Part shown: positions 8,690 to 16,982 of the stretch, piece by piece
Position numbering within the stretch: the first letter of the stretch is position 1
Layout: each line of letters starts with the position of its first letter
Source: Paenibacillus catalpae
GTDB taxonomy: Bacteria > Bacillota > Bacilli > Paenibacillales > Paenibacillaceae
Assembly: GCF_900112695.1 (NCBI RefSeq)
Contig: NZ_FOMT01000001.1
Location: 620,001-684,000 of the forward strand
Direction: 5' to 3'
Length of the DNA stretch: 64,000 bases
Notes under the pieces: model-generated
Databases searched by the model: none
Told to the model about the DNA's origin: nothing
Seen by the model: only the letters and a program-made list of their open reading frames with translations
Made by a program: the position numbers and the translations under genes

Positions 8690-10648
8690 GTGTTGCCGAT
8701 GGCGGATCTATATAATAATCGTCAGGCGTTTGATGAAGCTGCCGCGGCAGCTCATCGGGTTGAAGAAGAAACGCGAACCGTTTGGTTTGAGAACGAAGAC
8801 ATTCAAGCTGCAGATGAACCGTACTTGCTGCCGCTCCTTGAGGAGAGCTTTGCAAGCTGGCGCAAGGATACCGATGAACAAGCTATGTTTGTGGACGGGC
8901 TGTTTGTATTACTTGATCTGAATAATAACGTAATCGGATCAACAGGGACGATTGATATAAATCAGCAAGCGGAAGCAATAGCAGTTGCTCGTCAGGCTGC
9001 CGCCACCGCACTTCTATTAGAAGCGACAGAAGAAGAGAACAGACAGGCGGCCATGGCCATACCCGTGCTTACTCGTTCAGACCGTCGTCCTTTTTGTGTC
9101 CTTGTTTATGTAGCAGAACAGCAGATGATCAGTGCTCAAGCTAAGTTCATGGCCCAGCTTAGTGCCATGCATTTTCGGACATGCTTCTACCGCAGATTCG
9201 AGCAGCTGTTTATTAAAGATTTGCTTTTACACCAGAAACGGACGGAAAAAGAAGCAAGCAGACGCGATGCTTTGTTTCTGGCGGCCAAGAGGCTGTATGA
9301 CCAGTTCGATGTTTCTTCTGTTTTGTCTGAAATGCTGAGCAGTCTGGAGCAGCTTTATCCGGACTCGGTCGCGCAATTGTATCTGTCTCAGGATCATGTC
9401 AATGGAGATTCCCGAGTAAAGCCGCTTGTATTTAAAAACGCTGCACATGATCTGGTGGCCAAATCCTTTCTTGAGGGCAAGCTGGTAACGGAGCAGGATC
9501 GTGAGGGCACAAAGCGGCTTGCGGTACCAATGACGGGCAAACAAGCGGCATACGGCGTATTATGCTTGACGGTGAATGCCAGCAGCTGGGATGATGCCGA
9601 CTTGCCTGCGTTTGTGCTTCTGGCCGATACCGCGGGAACGGCTTTCGAGAATGCGAAGCTGTACGAGCAATCGAATCTGCTTATTAACGAGCTTAGGCTT
9701 ATTAATGAACTCACAAAGAGACTTAACCAGTCGCTAAAGCTGAAAGAAATCTTCAAATTCGCTTCATCCGAGCTTCTTAGCGTATTTGATGCGGATTATT
9801 GCTGTGTTCTTCAGCTTAACAAAGAGCAGAATCAGTTCGTTGTGACGGCAAGCAATATACCGGCCATGTCCAATGAGCGGTTTTCCCCTGAATACGGCTT
9901 CTCCGGAATTGTATATAGGACGAAAGAACCGCTCATTATTTCGGATTATTGGCATACACGGGTTGTGAACTCCAAGCTGATGGACAATACAGGCGCCCGA
10001 TCGCTGATTGCGACGCCGATATTGGTCGATTCGGAAGTAGCCGGGGTTATTATGGTTGCTCACAAGAGCGCGAACTTTTTCTCTTATGACAATTATAAAC
10101 TTCTTCAAGTTATGTCTACACATATCGGGCTAGCCATTACGAATGCATCGCTGCATGCCGAAGTACGCAGAATGGTCATTACCGATAATTTAACGGGATT
10201 GCATGCTCGCCATTATCTGAATGAGCAGATACAAAGCCGGCAACGGAAAGATCCGCTTGGGGCGCTTATATTGGTGGATATAGATCATTTCAAGCAAATT
10301 AATGATACATTCGGTCATCAGGTAGGTGATCAGATTCTGGTGCAGGTAAGCAATATTATTCGGAGCTCGATCCGGCAGGGTGATATTGCGGCACGATGGG
10401 GCGGGGAGGAGCTGGCTGTCTATTTGCCGGGTATTCGTTCCGACCAGGCATACCGGATTGCCGAGCGGATCCGTACCCATGTAGAAGCAGAGACTTTGCC
10501 GGTTGTAACGGTATCCTGCGGCGTCTCCGAATGGACGTATGAGAATGAGAAGATCAGCGTCGAGTCTTTGTTCTACAGGGCTGACATGGCGCTGTACGAA
10601 GCCAAGAATAACGGAAGAAACCGGATCTATGTCGGACAAGCCAACTAG
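8690..10648 (+). CDS. GAF-domain diguanylate cyclase
   Basis: Makes the second messenger c-di-GMP from two GTP. At about 650 aa it has an N-terminal region of unknown fold (residues 1-190), two GAF-like sensor domains (~200-330 and ~340-485) and a C-terminal GGDEF domain starting at NLTGLHAR. The active-site motif is GGEEL, a functional variant. An RQGD motif exactly five residues before it is an intact I-site (RxxD), so product inhibition is expected. There is no membrane segment, so it should sense an intracellular signal. The start is GTG at 8690 or ATG at 8699; AGGGAAGG lies upstream of both. Confidence 0.9.
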   Translation: MLPMADLYNNRQAFDEAAAAAHRVEEETRTVWFENEDIQAADEPYLLPLLEESFASWRKDTDEQAMFVDGLFVLLDLNNNVIGSTGTIDINQQAEAIAVARQAAATALLLEATEEENRQAAMAIPVLTRSDRRPFCVLVYVAEQQMISAQAKFMAQLSAMHFRTCFYRRFEQLFIKDLLLHQKRTEKEASRRDALFLAAKRLYDQFDVSSVLSEMLSSLEQLYPDSVAQLYLSQDHVNGDSRVKPLVFKNAAHDLVAKSFLEGKLVTEQDREGTKRLAVPMTGKQAAYGVLCLTVNASSWDDADLPAFVLLADTAGTAFENAKLYEQSNLLINELRLINELTKRLNQSLKLKEIFKFASSELLSVFDADYCCVLQLNKEQNQFVVTASNIPAMSNERFSPEYGFSGIVYRTKEPLIISDYWHTRVVNSKLMDNTGARSLIATPILVDSEVAGVIMVAHKSANFFSYDNYKLLQVMSTHIGLAITNASLHAEVRRMVITDNLTGLHARHYLNEQIQSRQRKDPLGALILVDIDHFKQINDTFGHQVGDQILVQVSNIIRSSIRQGDIAARWGGEELAVYLPGIRSDQAYRIAERIRTHVEAETLPVVTVSCGVSEWTYENEKISVESLFYRADMALYEAKNNGRNRIYVGQAN

Positions 10649-10660
10649 ATGAGATTTTAA

Positions 10661-10690
10661 GGACACCTTAACGGGTGTCCTTTTCTTTTT
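10661..10690 (+). terminator. Terminator after the diguanylate cyclase
   Basis: GGACACC/GGGTGTCC stem with a short loop followed by TTTTCTTTTT. Confidence 0.85.
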
Positions 10691-10771
10691 GGAATTAACC
10701 CGAATAAGCCGCTGACCGTTCTGGGGACGATAAGGTCATATGGAACGACTTGACGAAAGGTGCAGTGGTAG

Positions 10772-11470
10772 ATGAAAACCTTTAAACATACGTTAATAAC
10801 GGTGCTAATCGCGGCATTGCCGCTGACATTGGCTGCATGCTCAAATGCCAGCCGCCCTCCAGAGGAGTGGCTTAACCTGTCAATTGCCGGGCTTGCCGGT
10901 ACGGACCAATATGCGTTCTCCGGTCAAACGACCATTTATACGGCAGAAGGATTTGCTAATGCTCCCCGGACTTTTCAAGGGCATATCGAAGAGCATACAA
11001 AGCTGCACGCCCAGAACGAGGATGGAGAAGAGCTGTCTTGGAGCCCGATTGAGCTGCTGGAGAAACTGAAAAAGGCAGATAAAAAAGTAAGCTTTAACGA
11101 GGCAGCTTCGACAGCAGATTTGGTTGCCCTTCATGTTGAGCTGAACGATAAGGATGCTAACAAGCTGTGGAAAGATCAGCTTCAGGAGGAGATGAATGCT
11201 CTCGAGTCCAAAGCTCCGCTCCAGGAGGGGGCATACAAAGACGCCTGGATGAAGGAATTTAATCAATCCCGTAAGCAGATGGATAATATGCTGAAGTCGC
11301 TGCAAGTTAAATCCCAATATGATGTGCTGATTGATCGGGGCAGTCTGGTACCGCTCAAGCTCGCGGAACATACGATTTTTCATTATTCTCTCTCCGGGAA
11401 GGATAAACAAGAGAAACGGGATACAAATGTCAGCTTTAATTCCTTTGACGGAACAGGAACTGTTCAATAA
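10772..11470 (+). CDS. Putative lipoprotein of unknown function
   Basis: A 232-aa protein with a lipoprotein signal peptide: Lys-containing N-region, hydrophobic core and lipobox LTLAAC with Cys23 as the lipidated residue. The mature part is charged and mostly soluble, with no motif I recognise. The pattern of a DQYAFSGQT segment and a late 'YDVLIDRGSLVPLKL' strand resembles LppX/YfjS-like lipid-carrier folds seen in Firmicutes lipoproteins, but that is only an impression. The ATG follows GAAAGGTG. The M29 aminopeptidase gene follows 74 bp later and may be co-transcribed. Confidence 0.8.
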   Translation: MKTFKHTLITVLIAALPLTLAACSNASRPPEEWLNLSIAGLAGTDQYAFSGQTTIYTAEGFANAPRTFQGHIEEHTKLHAQNEDGEELSWSPIELLEKLKKADKKVSFNEAASTADLVALHVELNDKDANKLWKDQLQEEMNALESKAPLQEGAYKDAWMKEFNQSRKQMDNMLKSLQVKSQYDVLIDRGSLVPLKLAEHTIFHYSLSGKDKQEKRDTNVSFNSFDGTGTVQ

Positions 11471-11544
11471 GCGGTCAACATGCTAATATGTTCGAAGGCT
11501 GTTTTCCTGAAAGCAGTGCTTAAAATAATGGAGGTTTGAGAAAG

Positions 11545-12660
11545 ATGCGTGATCCAAGATTACAGAAGCTGGCGGCCAATCTAGCCGGCTACTCGATTGA
11601 TGTGCAGCCTGGCGACAATGTCCTGATAGATTTGATTGGTCTGGAGCTGGAGCTGGGGAAATGTCTGATTGAAGAAGTGACCAAACGTGGCGGAAGACCG
11701 TTCGTAGAGCTGAGTGACCGCTCTGTCCTGCGTACCATGCTGACGCATGCAACTAAGGAACAGATTGAACTCTGGGCGAAGCTTGATCTGGAGCGTATGG
11801 AGCAAATGCAGGGCTATATCGGCGTGCGTTCGGGTTCAAATGTGAATGAACTGTCCGATGTACCAAAAGAAAAAATGCGGCTATACGAGCAGCTATACAC
11901 CCATCCCGTACATATGGAGGAACGCGTAAAACGGACCAAGTGGGTTGTTCTTCGTTACCCGACTCCATCGATGGCGCAGCTGGCTAATATGAGCACAGAA
12001 GCGTTTGAGGATTTCTATTTTAATGTATGCAACCTGGATTATGCGAAGATGGACCGCGCTCAGGATCCGCTGCAGGCGCTTATGTCCCGTACAGATAAGG
12101 TGCGTATCGTATCGCCGGGTACGGATCTGACGTTCTCCATTAAGGATATCGGGGCGAAAAAATGCTCCGGTCAGCGTAATATTCCGGACGGTGAAGTATT
12201 CTCTGCGCCTGTGCGGGATTCGGTTAATGGAGTGATTACGTATAATGCACCAAGCGTATATTCCGGAACGACGTTCCAGAACATTTCGTTTACCTTCGAG
12301 AACGGCAAGATCGTTAAGGCGACCAGCAATGATACGAAGAAGCTGAACGAAATTCTGGACAGTGACGAAGGTGCTCGTTACATCGGCGAATTTGCAATCG
12401 GCTTTAATCCGTACATTCTACATCCGATGAATGATATTTTGTTTGATGAAAAGATTGCAGGCAGCCTGCATTTCACACCAGGCCAGGCGTATGAAGAAAC
12501 GGATAACGGAAACCGTTCTTCCATTCATTGGGATTTAGTATTGATTCAACGTCCGGAATACGGCGGCGGAGAGATTTATTTCGATGATGTTTTAATCCGC
12601 AAAGACGGCGTATTTGTGCTTCCTGAGCTGGAAGCTTTAAATTCCGAAAATTTGAAATAA
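11545..12660 (+). CDS. M29-family metallo-aminopeptidase
   Basis: Removes N-terminal residues from peptides in the cytoplasm (AmpS/PepS/aminopeptidase T family). The ATG at 11545 is preferred because GGAGG lies 10 nt upstream; a TTG nine bases earlier would abut the GGAGG. At 371 aa the family length is met. Probable metal ligands are Glu in DGEVFSAP, Glu in RYIGEFAIG, His in GSLHFTPGQAY and the His-x-Asp of SIHWDLVL near the C-terminus. The whole family set is present, so activity is expected. Confidence 0.92.
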   Translation: MRDPRLQKLAANLAGYSIDVQPGDNVLIDLIGLELELGKCLIEEVTKRGGRPFVELSDRSVLRTMLTHATKEQIELWAKLDLERMEQMQGYIGVRSGSNVNELSDVPKEKMRLYEQLYTHPVHMEERVKRTKWVVLRYPTPSMAQLANMSTEAFEDFYFNVCNLDYAKMDRAQDPLQALMSRTDKVRIVSPGTDLTFSIKDIGAKKCSGQRNIPDGEVFSAPVRDSVNGVITYNAPSVYSGTTFQNISFTFENGKIVKATSNDTKKLNEILDSDEGARYIGEFAIGFNPYILHPMNDILFDEKIAGSLHFTPGQAYEETDNGNRSSIHWDLVLIQRPEYGGGEIYFDDVLIRKDGVFVLPELEALNSENLK

Positions 12661-12690
12661 ATGAAAATGAAGCGTTTTTGAACTTTTCTC

Positions 12691-12719
12691 TTGATGGATG
12701 TTATTTTTCGGGTTATCAT
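12691..12719 (+). promoter_or_regulatory. Promoter of the HPr-like gene
   Basis: TTGATG (12691-12696), 17 nt, TATCAT (12714-12719), about 40 nt before the ATG. Confidence 0.6.
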
Positions 12720-12760
12720 GATGTCAAGGAAAGCTTTACTAATTAACTGGAGGGATTCCC

Positions 12761-13003
12761 ATGTCCAACAATGCAGCTATCGTAGAAATTTCTCAAGCGG
12801 CTAGCCAATTCCGCTCTTCAATCGTTCTGCAAGCCGACAACAAATATATCGACGTTAAGAGCATTCTTGGACTGTTTACGACGCTGGTAGGCGGTCACGC
12901 TTATGAGCTTCATGTTCATGGTCCTGATGCTGAAGAAGCGAAAGCCAAGATGGCTGAGATTTTCGCGAAACATAACTTGAATGTATCGGTAATTAGCGAA
13001 TAA
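12761..13003 (+). CDS. HPr/Crh-like protein lacking the active-site histidine
   Basis: An 80-aa protein whose middle and C-terminal parts match the HPr fold of the phosphotransferase system. The segment VKSILGLFTTLVGG aligns with the HPr Ser46 region (KSIMGVM), so Ser34 here corresponds to the HPr kinase target. By alignment from memory the first ~12 residues of HPr, with strand 1 and the GIHARP loop carrying His15, are missing. It therefore cannot accept phosphate from Enzyme I in the normal way. Crh of Bacillus, which has Gln at position 15, is a precedent for a regulatory-only HPr. ATG with GGAGG 8 nt upstream; own promoter and terminator. Confidence 0.8.
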   Translation: MSNNAAIVEISQAASQFRSSIVLQADNKYIDVKSILGLFTTLVGGHAYELHVHGPDAEEAKAKMAEIFAKHNLNVSVISE

Positions 13004-13023
13004 GACCGGTTTGGTCACAAACA

Positions 13024-13062
13024 AAGCGTTTCTTCTTCTGAAAAGAAGAAGCGCTTTTTTGT
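13024..13062 (+). terminator. Terminator after the HPr-like gene
   Basis: AAGCG-TTTCTTCTT/AAGAAGAAG-CGCTT stem followed by a T-run. Confidence 0.85.
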
Positions 13063-13069
13063 TTTGTCC

Positions 13070-13098
13070 TTGTGTATTAGCTCTTTTTCGTCTAATAT
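13070..13098 (+). promoter_or_regulatory. ylaN promoter
   Basis: TTGTGT (13070-13075), 17 nt, TAATAT (13093-13098). Confidence 0.6.
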
Positions 13099-13143
13099 AA
13101 AAGATATAGACGACGGGCGGGTACACGCACAGGGGGGAAAACG

Positions 13144-13431
13144 ATGTCTTCACCGGAAGTCACGGTTCAATTGCATGAGAAAGCGCTTCGTCTCCTAACG
13201 GAAGATGCGAGTAAAATAGAAAAACTTATCGAAGTTCAGATGGAGAACTTGACGACCCGTCAATGTCCGCTGTACGAGGAAGTTTTGGACACGCAAATGT
13301 ATGGATTCTCGCGGGAGATTGACTTTGCTGTGCGCGCGGGGTTGATTGCCGAGCAAAACGGAAAAGAGATGTTAAGCCGTTTGGAACGCAACTTGGCTCA
13401 ATTGTATGAAGCATTAAATAATAAAGAGTAG
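13144..13431 (+). CDS. ylaN: YlaN family protein (DUF1507)
   Basis: A 95-aa all-helical protein. The central run with [25 protein letters not shown] and [10 protein letters not shown] is the family hallmark and matches B. subtilis YlaN closely. YlaN is linked to iron homeostasis through interaction with Fur in Firmicutes. ATG after AGGGGGG. In B. subtilis ylaN is next to ftsW; here ftsW is about 2 kb away, with the cation exchanger and Asp23 genes in between, so the old neighbourhood is partly kept. Confidence 0.93.
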   Translation: MSSPEVTVQLHEKALRLLTEDASKIEKLIEVQMENLTTRQCPLYEEVLDTQMYGFSREIDFAVRAGLIAEQNGKEMLSRLERNLAQLYEALNNKE

Positions 13432-13458
13432 ACTCCACCTGGAGCCTACTCTTTTTTT
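13423..13458. terminator. Bidirectional terminator between ylaN and the cation exchanger
   Basis: AAAGAGTAGACTCC/GGAGCCTACTCTTT stem with a 4-nt loop and T-runs in both directions. Confidence 0.88.
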
Positions 13459-13468
13459 GTGTTGTTTG

Positions 13469-14527
13469 CTATACGAGATAGAAAGCAACACCCAGGATAA
13501 CGTATACCATTAGAAGCAGGAAGCCTTCATACCAGTTCGTTGTACCGTCACGGGAAACCGACTTCGCGATAAACACGGCTACACCGATGGCAGTTAATTC
13601 AATCGGAGTGAAGATAATGTCCATCGTATCGCCGAAAAACGTACTTAACAGAATCAGCACCGGCGCAACAAACAAAGCGATTTGCAAGCTGCTGCCAATG
13701 GCGATTTCGATGGCTGCGCCGATTTTGTTTTTCATCGCCAGCATAACTGCCGCGCTGTGTTCTGCCGCGTTACCGATAATAGCGATAACAAATGCACCTA
13801 CAAACAGCTCAGACAGGCCAAATTTCTCAGAGAAGCTGTCAAGGGTATGGACAAGCCATTCGCTGACGAAGGCGACCATTACCGTTGCAACGATCAGTAG
13901 AATGATGGATACGCCTTTGGACCAGGCCGGCTCTTCACCATGATCGGCATTCATTTCTTTGTCCGCAAGGACATCCTTGTGGGTAATCATCGAGAAGACA
14001 AGCCACAGAAGATAAGAAACGATCAGAATGCAGGCAACCGTAATGCTGAGGAAATGGTCTTTGTTCAGCGTGAAATGCTCAGCGCCAACAAAGACAGCCG
14101 GAACAAACAAACCGATAACAGCCATAATCATCAGCGTTGCGTTATGCTCGGCCAATTGATTATTGAAAAATTGCTGTTTGAATTTGATGCCCCCAGCAAG
14201 AAGGCTAAGACCAAGCACGAGCAGCAGGTTGCCAATAATGGATCCGGTAATACTTGCTTTCACCGTATCGAATAAGCCTTCTTTTACGAGGAAGATCGCG
14301 ATGATCAGCTCTGCCGCGTTGCCAAACGTGGCGTTAAGAAAGCCGCCAAGCCGCTGTCCAGCGTAATGGGCAACACTTTCCGTCGCTTTGCCTAGAAAAC
14401 CCGCTACAAATACGACGGCGATGGCAGAAATGATAAATTGAAGCGTCATGTCCCAATGGGCGAAATGCCCGATGGCGCTCAGGGCGAAAGATACGATCAA
14501 TCCGCCAAAAAACAGTTTCTGTCTCAT
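13469..14527 (-). CDS. Ca2+/H+ antiporter (CaCA/Cax family)
   Basis: Membrane exchanger that expels Ca2+ in exchange for protons. The start ATG at 14527 (MRQKLFFGG) has AGAGGTGG 6 nt upstream; a GTG nine bases earlier is the alternative. The ~352-aa protein is mostly hydrophobic with about 11 membrane segments arranged as two inverted halves. Each half carries the alpha-repeat signature: NATFGNAAELI near residue 75 and AIIGNAAEHSAAV near residue 245. An acidic loop lies between the halves. B. subtilis YfkE/ChaA is the nearest known type. Confidence 0.93.
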   Translation of the reverse strand: MRQKLFFGGLIVSFALSAIGHFAHWDMTLQFIISAIAVVFVAGFLGKATESVAHYAGQRLGGFLNATFGNAAELIIAIFLVKEGLFDTVKASITGSIIGNLLLVLGLSLLAGGIKFKQQFFNNQLAEHNATLMIMAVIGLFVPAVFVGAEHFTLNKDHFLSITVACILIVSYLLWLVFSMITHKDVLADKEMNADHGEEPAWSKGVSIILLIVATVMVAFVSEWLVHTLDSFSEKFGLSELFVGAFVIAIIGNAAEHSAAVMLAMKNKIGAAIEIAIGSSLQIALFVAPVLILLSTFFGDTMDIIFTPIELTAIGVAVFIAKSVSRDGTTNWYEGFLLLMVYVILGVAFYLV

Positions 14528-14570
14528 CCATTCCACCTCTTCAATTATGTAGGTCTAAAAAACATTATTA

Positions 14571-14599
14571 ATCATAACGAAAAAAGACAACCATGTAAA
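14571..14599 (-). promoter_or_regulatory. Promoter of the Ca2+/H+ antiporter gene
   Basis: On the minus strand: TTTACA (14594-14599), 17 nt, TATGAT (14571-14576). Confidence 0.62.
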
Positions 14600-14648
14600 C
14601 TTTTCCATAAAATATCGCGTTAGCCCGGCGTTAGATGAACTTCCTTTC

Positions 14649-14677
14649 TTGCTTCAAGTTGAGCCATCCATTACAAT
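14649..14677 (+). promoter_or_regulatory. Promoter of the Asp23 gene
   Basis: TTGCTT (14649-14654), 17 nt, TACAAT (14672-14677), about 35 nt before the ATG. Confidence 0.5.
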
Positions 14678-14710
14678 AATGGTATATGGCAAATTGAGGA
14701 GTGGAATAAC

Positions 14711-15094
14711 ATGAACGAGGACCTTCAAACAGGCATTATCCGTATTTCAGACGATGTAGTGGCAACGATTGCAGGACTCGCAGCTCTTGAGACTCCAGGC
14801 ATTGCCGGAATGTCAGGTGGTATCTCCGAAGGACTGGCAAAACGCCTTAGCGGTAAAAACGTTCAAAAAGGTGTATCCGTCGAAGTGGGTCAGCTGGAAG
14901 CGGCAATCGACCTTCGCATTATCGTTCATTATGGCATTCCGATTCAAGAGGTATGCAGACAGCTGCAGCTTAATGTAAGAGAATCGGTTGAGAATATGAC
15001 CGGTCTAAACGTGGTGGAAGTTAATGTGAAGGTAGAAGGCGTAGCCTTTAAAGAAGAGGAAACGTCGGAAGAAGCGCAGCAGCGTTTGAAATAA
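14711..15094 (+). CDS. Asp23/Gls24 family envelope stress protein
   Basis: A 127-aa protein of the Asp23 (alkaline shock) family, which includes B. subtilis YqhY and YloU. Hallmarks are the N-terminal IRISDDVVATIAGLAA, a GGISEGLAKRLSG loop and IDLRIIVHYG followed by VNVKVEGV. The C-terminus is Glu-rich. The ATG follows TTGAGGAG. A second member (yloU) is at 55739. Function in this family is unresolved beyond cell-envelope or acetyl-CoA carboxylase-linked roles. Confidence 0.9.
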   Translation: MNEDLQTGIIRISDDVVATIAGLAALETPGIAGMSGGISEGLAKRLSGKNVQKGVSVEVGQLEAAIDLRIIVHYGIPIQEVCRQLQLNVRESVENMTGLNVVEVNVKVEGVAFKEEETSEEAQQRLK

Positions 15095-15108
15095 TGCTGC
15101 GGAATACA

Positions 15109-15152
15109 TAAAAAAGGCTGAACCGTTTGTTGACGGGTTCAGCCTTTTTTAT
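15109..15152. terminator. Bidirectional terminator between the Asp23 gene and ftsW
   Basis: AAAAAAGGCTGAACC/GGTTCAGCCTTTTTT stem between convergent genes. Confidence 0.9.
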
Positions 15153-15153
15153 A

Positions 15154-16329
15154 TTAGGAATGAGAGCGTTTCGTTCGCTCAGGCTTGTCCTGCTTGTTTG
15201 CCTCGCGCGAAATACTAAGAAGCACTCCGATACACATCAGACAGACTAACAGCGAGGAGCCTCCATAGCTGACAAATGGAAGCGTAACGCCGGTAAGCGG
15301 TATGGCGCCGGTTACCCCGCCGACATTAATGAAGGCCTGGATTCCGAACAAACCAACGATCCCAACCCCAACTATCGTTCCATATTGATCAGGACAGCGC
15401 AGAGCAACGATAAGTGCCCGCCAGAGGAACAGCAAGTAAAATAAGAGAAACAAGCTTGCCCCGATAAATCCCAGCTCCTCGGCAATGACTGAAAAGATAA
15501 AGTCATTATAAGGATAGTCCAAGTAGTGCAGCTTCTGTACGCTTTCCCCAAAGCCCGCTCCCGTAAAACCGCCATGTCCGAGTGCCTGCAGAGAGGATAC
15601 CAGCTGGAAGCCGGAACCCTGCTGATCAGCAAGAGGATCGGAATAAGCTGTAAAACGGGCAATCCGGTATTCCCATCCGTCAGGATTTGTAGCCATTCCG
15701 ATAGCCGCCAGGATAGCGACCCCAATTCCGGCTACACCGCCAGCGACGGCCACCTGCTTCAGATTAGCCCCGCCTGCAATAATCATTATGATCGCGGAAG
15801 AGGCAAGAACCATACAAGAGCCTAAATCCGGCTGTGCCATTATAAGCCCGCAAATGATGGCAACAATGACTAGGACCGGAACGAGTCCCTTCTTGAAGTC
15901 ACGGAACTTCTCGCCCTTCTTGGAGATGAGGGCTCCCAGGTAAAGAATGATGGCCAGCTTAGCAGGCTCTGTCGGCTGAATGCCAAGCGAGCCAATCTGA
16001 AACCAGCTTCGTGCGCCATTCACCGGTTCGGTAAATGGAACAACCATCAGCATTATAAGGACGGGAATAAATAATAATAGAAATCCCCGTTTAAAGATTT
16101 GGTAAGGGAGATTCATCATGAAAAGCATAGAAAAGATGCCGAGAACCGCCCATGCCAGCTGCCGCTTCGTAAAATAAAAAGCATCGTTATTGAATTTGGA
16201 AGAGACAAGCGCAATGTTCGAGCTTGCGCTGAACACCATGACTAATCCAAATCCAACAAGCAGCAGCGTTAAAATGAGGAGCAGAAAGTCCGGTCTACCA
16301 CGACTGCCATTCTGCTGTGTCTTCTTCAT
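15154..16329 (-). CDS. ftsW: FtsW, septal peptidoglycan glycosyltransferase (SEDS family)
   Basis: Polymerises lipid II at the division septum together with a class B PBP. The 391-aa protein has about ten membrane segments. SEDS signatures are the FSASSNIAL region in the first membrane segment, LGSCMVLASSA mid-protein, and the C-terminal TGVTLPFVSYGGSSLL. A SpoVE or RodA paralogue is possible, but proximity to ylaN, as in B. subtilis, favours FtsW. It lies one base beyond the yugN stop, so the two are translationally coupled on the minus strand. Confidence 0.88.
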   Translation of the reverse strand: MKKTQQNGSRGRPDFLLLILTLLLVGFGLVMVFSASSNIALVSSKFNNDAFYFTKRQLAWAVLGIFSMLFMMNLPYQIFKRGFLLLFIPVLIMLMVVPFTEPVNGARSWFQIGSLGIQPTEPAKLAIILYLGALISKKGEKFRDFKKGLVPVLVIVAIICGLIMAQPDLGSCMVLASSAIIMIIAGGANLKQVAVAGGVAGIGVAILAAIGMATNPDGWEYRIARFTAYSDPLADQQGSGFQLVSSLQALGHGGFTGAGFGESVQKLHYLDYPYNDFIFSVIAEELGFIGASLFLLFYLLFLWRALIVALRCPDQYGTIVGVGIVGLFGIQAFINVGGVTGAIPLTGVTLPFVSYGGSSLLVCLMCIGVLLSISREANKQDKPERTKRSHS

Positions 16330-16330
16330 A

Positions 16331-16675
16331 TTAGGCTAGCAGCTGTTTCAGTTGCTCAAGACGTTGATTCGCAACCGACATGATTGGCTGCGGAATCGGC
16401 GATTCATATTCAAGGCCATGAGGGAAGGTCGCTTTTCCGATGTATACGTGTTCAATAACAAGTACTGCATGAGGATTTTCCAGCTTGCCTTCAACAGCAC
16501 GCGTGCTGACGCGTACGAAGTACTCCGATTGAGTCGCCTGATCTTCCAGCTTCAGATCGTATGTAGCGCGATAGTATTCCCACTGCCAACGTACAAAGCC
16601 AAGCTGCTCGGCAGAATCGTCCAGATGAGCCAAATCGCTTTGAAGGCCGTTAAGACCCGAATTCTCAATAATCAT
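16331..16675 (-). CDS. yugN: YugN-like family protein
   Basis: A 114-aa soluble protein. The opening MIIENSGLNG, the central LGFVRWQWEYYRATYDLKL and FPHGLEYE near residue 85 are the YugN-family pattern. The function is unknown in any organism I can recall. The ATG is preceded by TTTAGGAGG. It is the first gene of a two-gene unit with ftsW. Confidence 0.82.
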   Translation of the reverse strand: MIIENSGLNGLQSDLAHLDDSAEQLGFVRWQWEYYRATYDLKLEDQATQSEYFVRVSTRAVEGKLENPHAVLVIEHVYIGKATFPHGLEYESPIPQPIMSVANQRLEQLKQLLA

Positions 16676-16766
16676 CGTTATTTCCTCCTAAAGTTGCTTG
16701 TGAAATTTGAAGTTAAGCTTGCGAAGCTGAGTTTTGTTCCAAAAACTCAATTGTACATCATTTCCC

Positions 16767-16795
16767 ATGATAGTATGTTTCCCCAGTCAGCGCAA
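16767..16795 (-). promoter_or_regulatory. yugN-ftsW promoter
   Basis: On the minus strand: TTGCGC (16790-16795), 17 nt, TATCAT (16767-16772). Confidence 0.5.
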
Positions 16796-16932
16796 GACTT
16801 ACTCTCTCTTGAGACTGTGCTTTCTCTATGCCGCATCGTGCGGTTCTGTTAGAATAGATGGAAAGCAAGGTTAGCTTCGCAAAACTAAAGTTGATGCTTA
16901 CGGAGCAAGTTTTGCTTCGCAAAACTAAGCGA

Positions 16933-16974
16933 ATGCTTACGGAGCAAGTTTTGCTTCGCAAAACTTTTAGGAGG
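16933..16974 (+). promoter_or_regulatory. Two-hairpin leader element abutting the ribosome binding site (copy 1)
   Basis: ATGCTTACGGAGCA (16933-16946) can form a small TGCTT/GAGCA hairpin. It is followed at once by AGTTTTGC-TTC-GCAAAACT (16947-16965) and TTTAGGAGG. The same order and spacing recur at 18210-18280 and 56102-56144 with different stem sequences. Confidence 0.6.
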
Positions 16975-16982
16975 TGCCTAAC

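Larger units (their letters stand above)
16676..16982. other. Intergenic region with short repeats between yugN and the amidohydrolase
   Basis: Divergent promoter region. The plus-strand half carries two 33-bp direct repeats (16894-16926 and 16933-16965, period 39) plus a partial third copy around 16871-16890; the last copy ends at the ribosome binding site. The minus-strand half also holds small hairpins (AGCTT-CGC-AAGCT and AGTTTT/AAAACT). No gene is seen. Confidence 0.7.

Noticed and set aside
16861..16975. Insertion sequence ends
   Set aside because: The 33-bp copies are short direct repeats with hairpins, without a transposase or target-site duplication.
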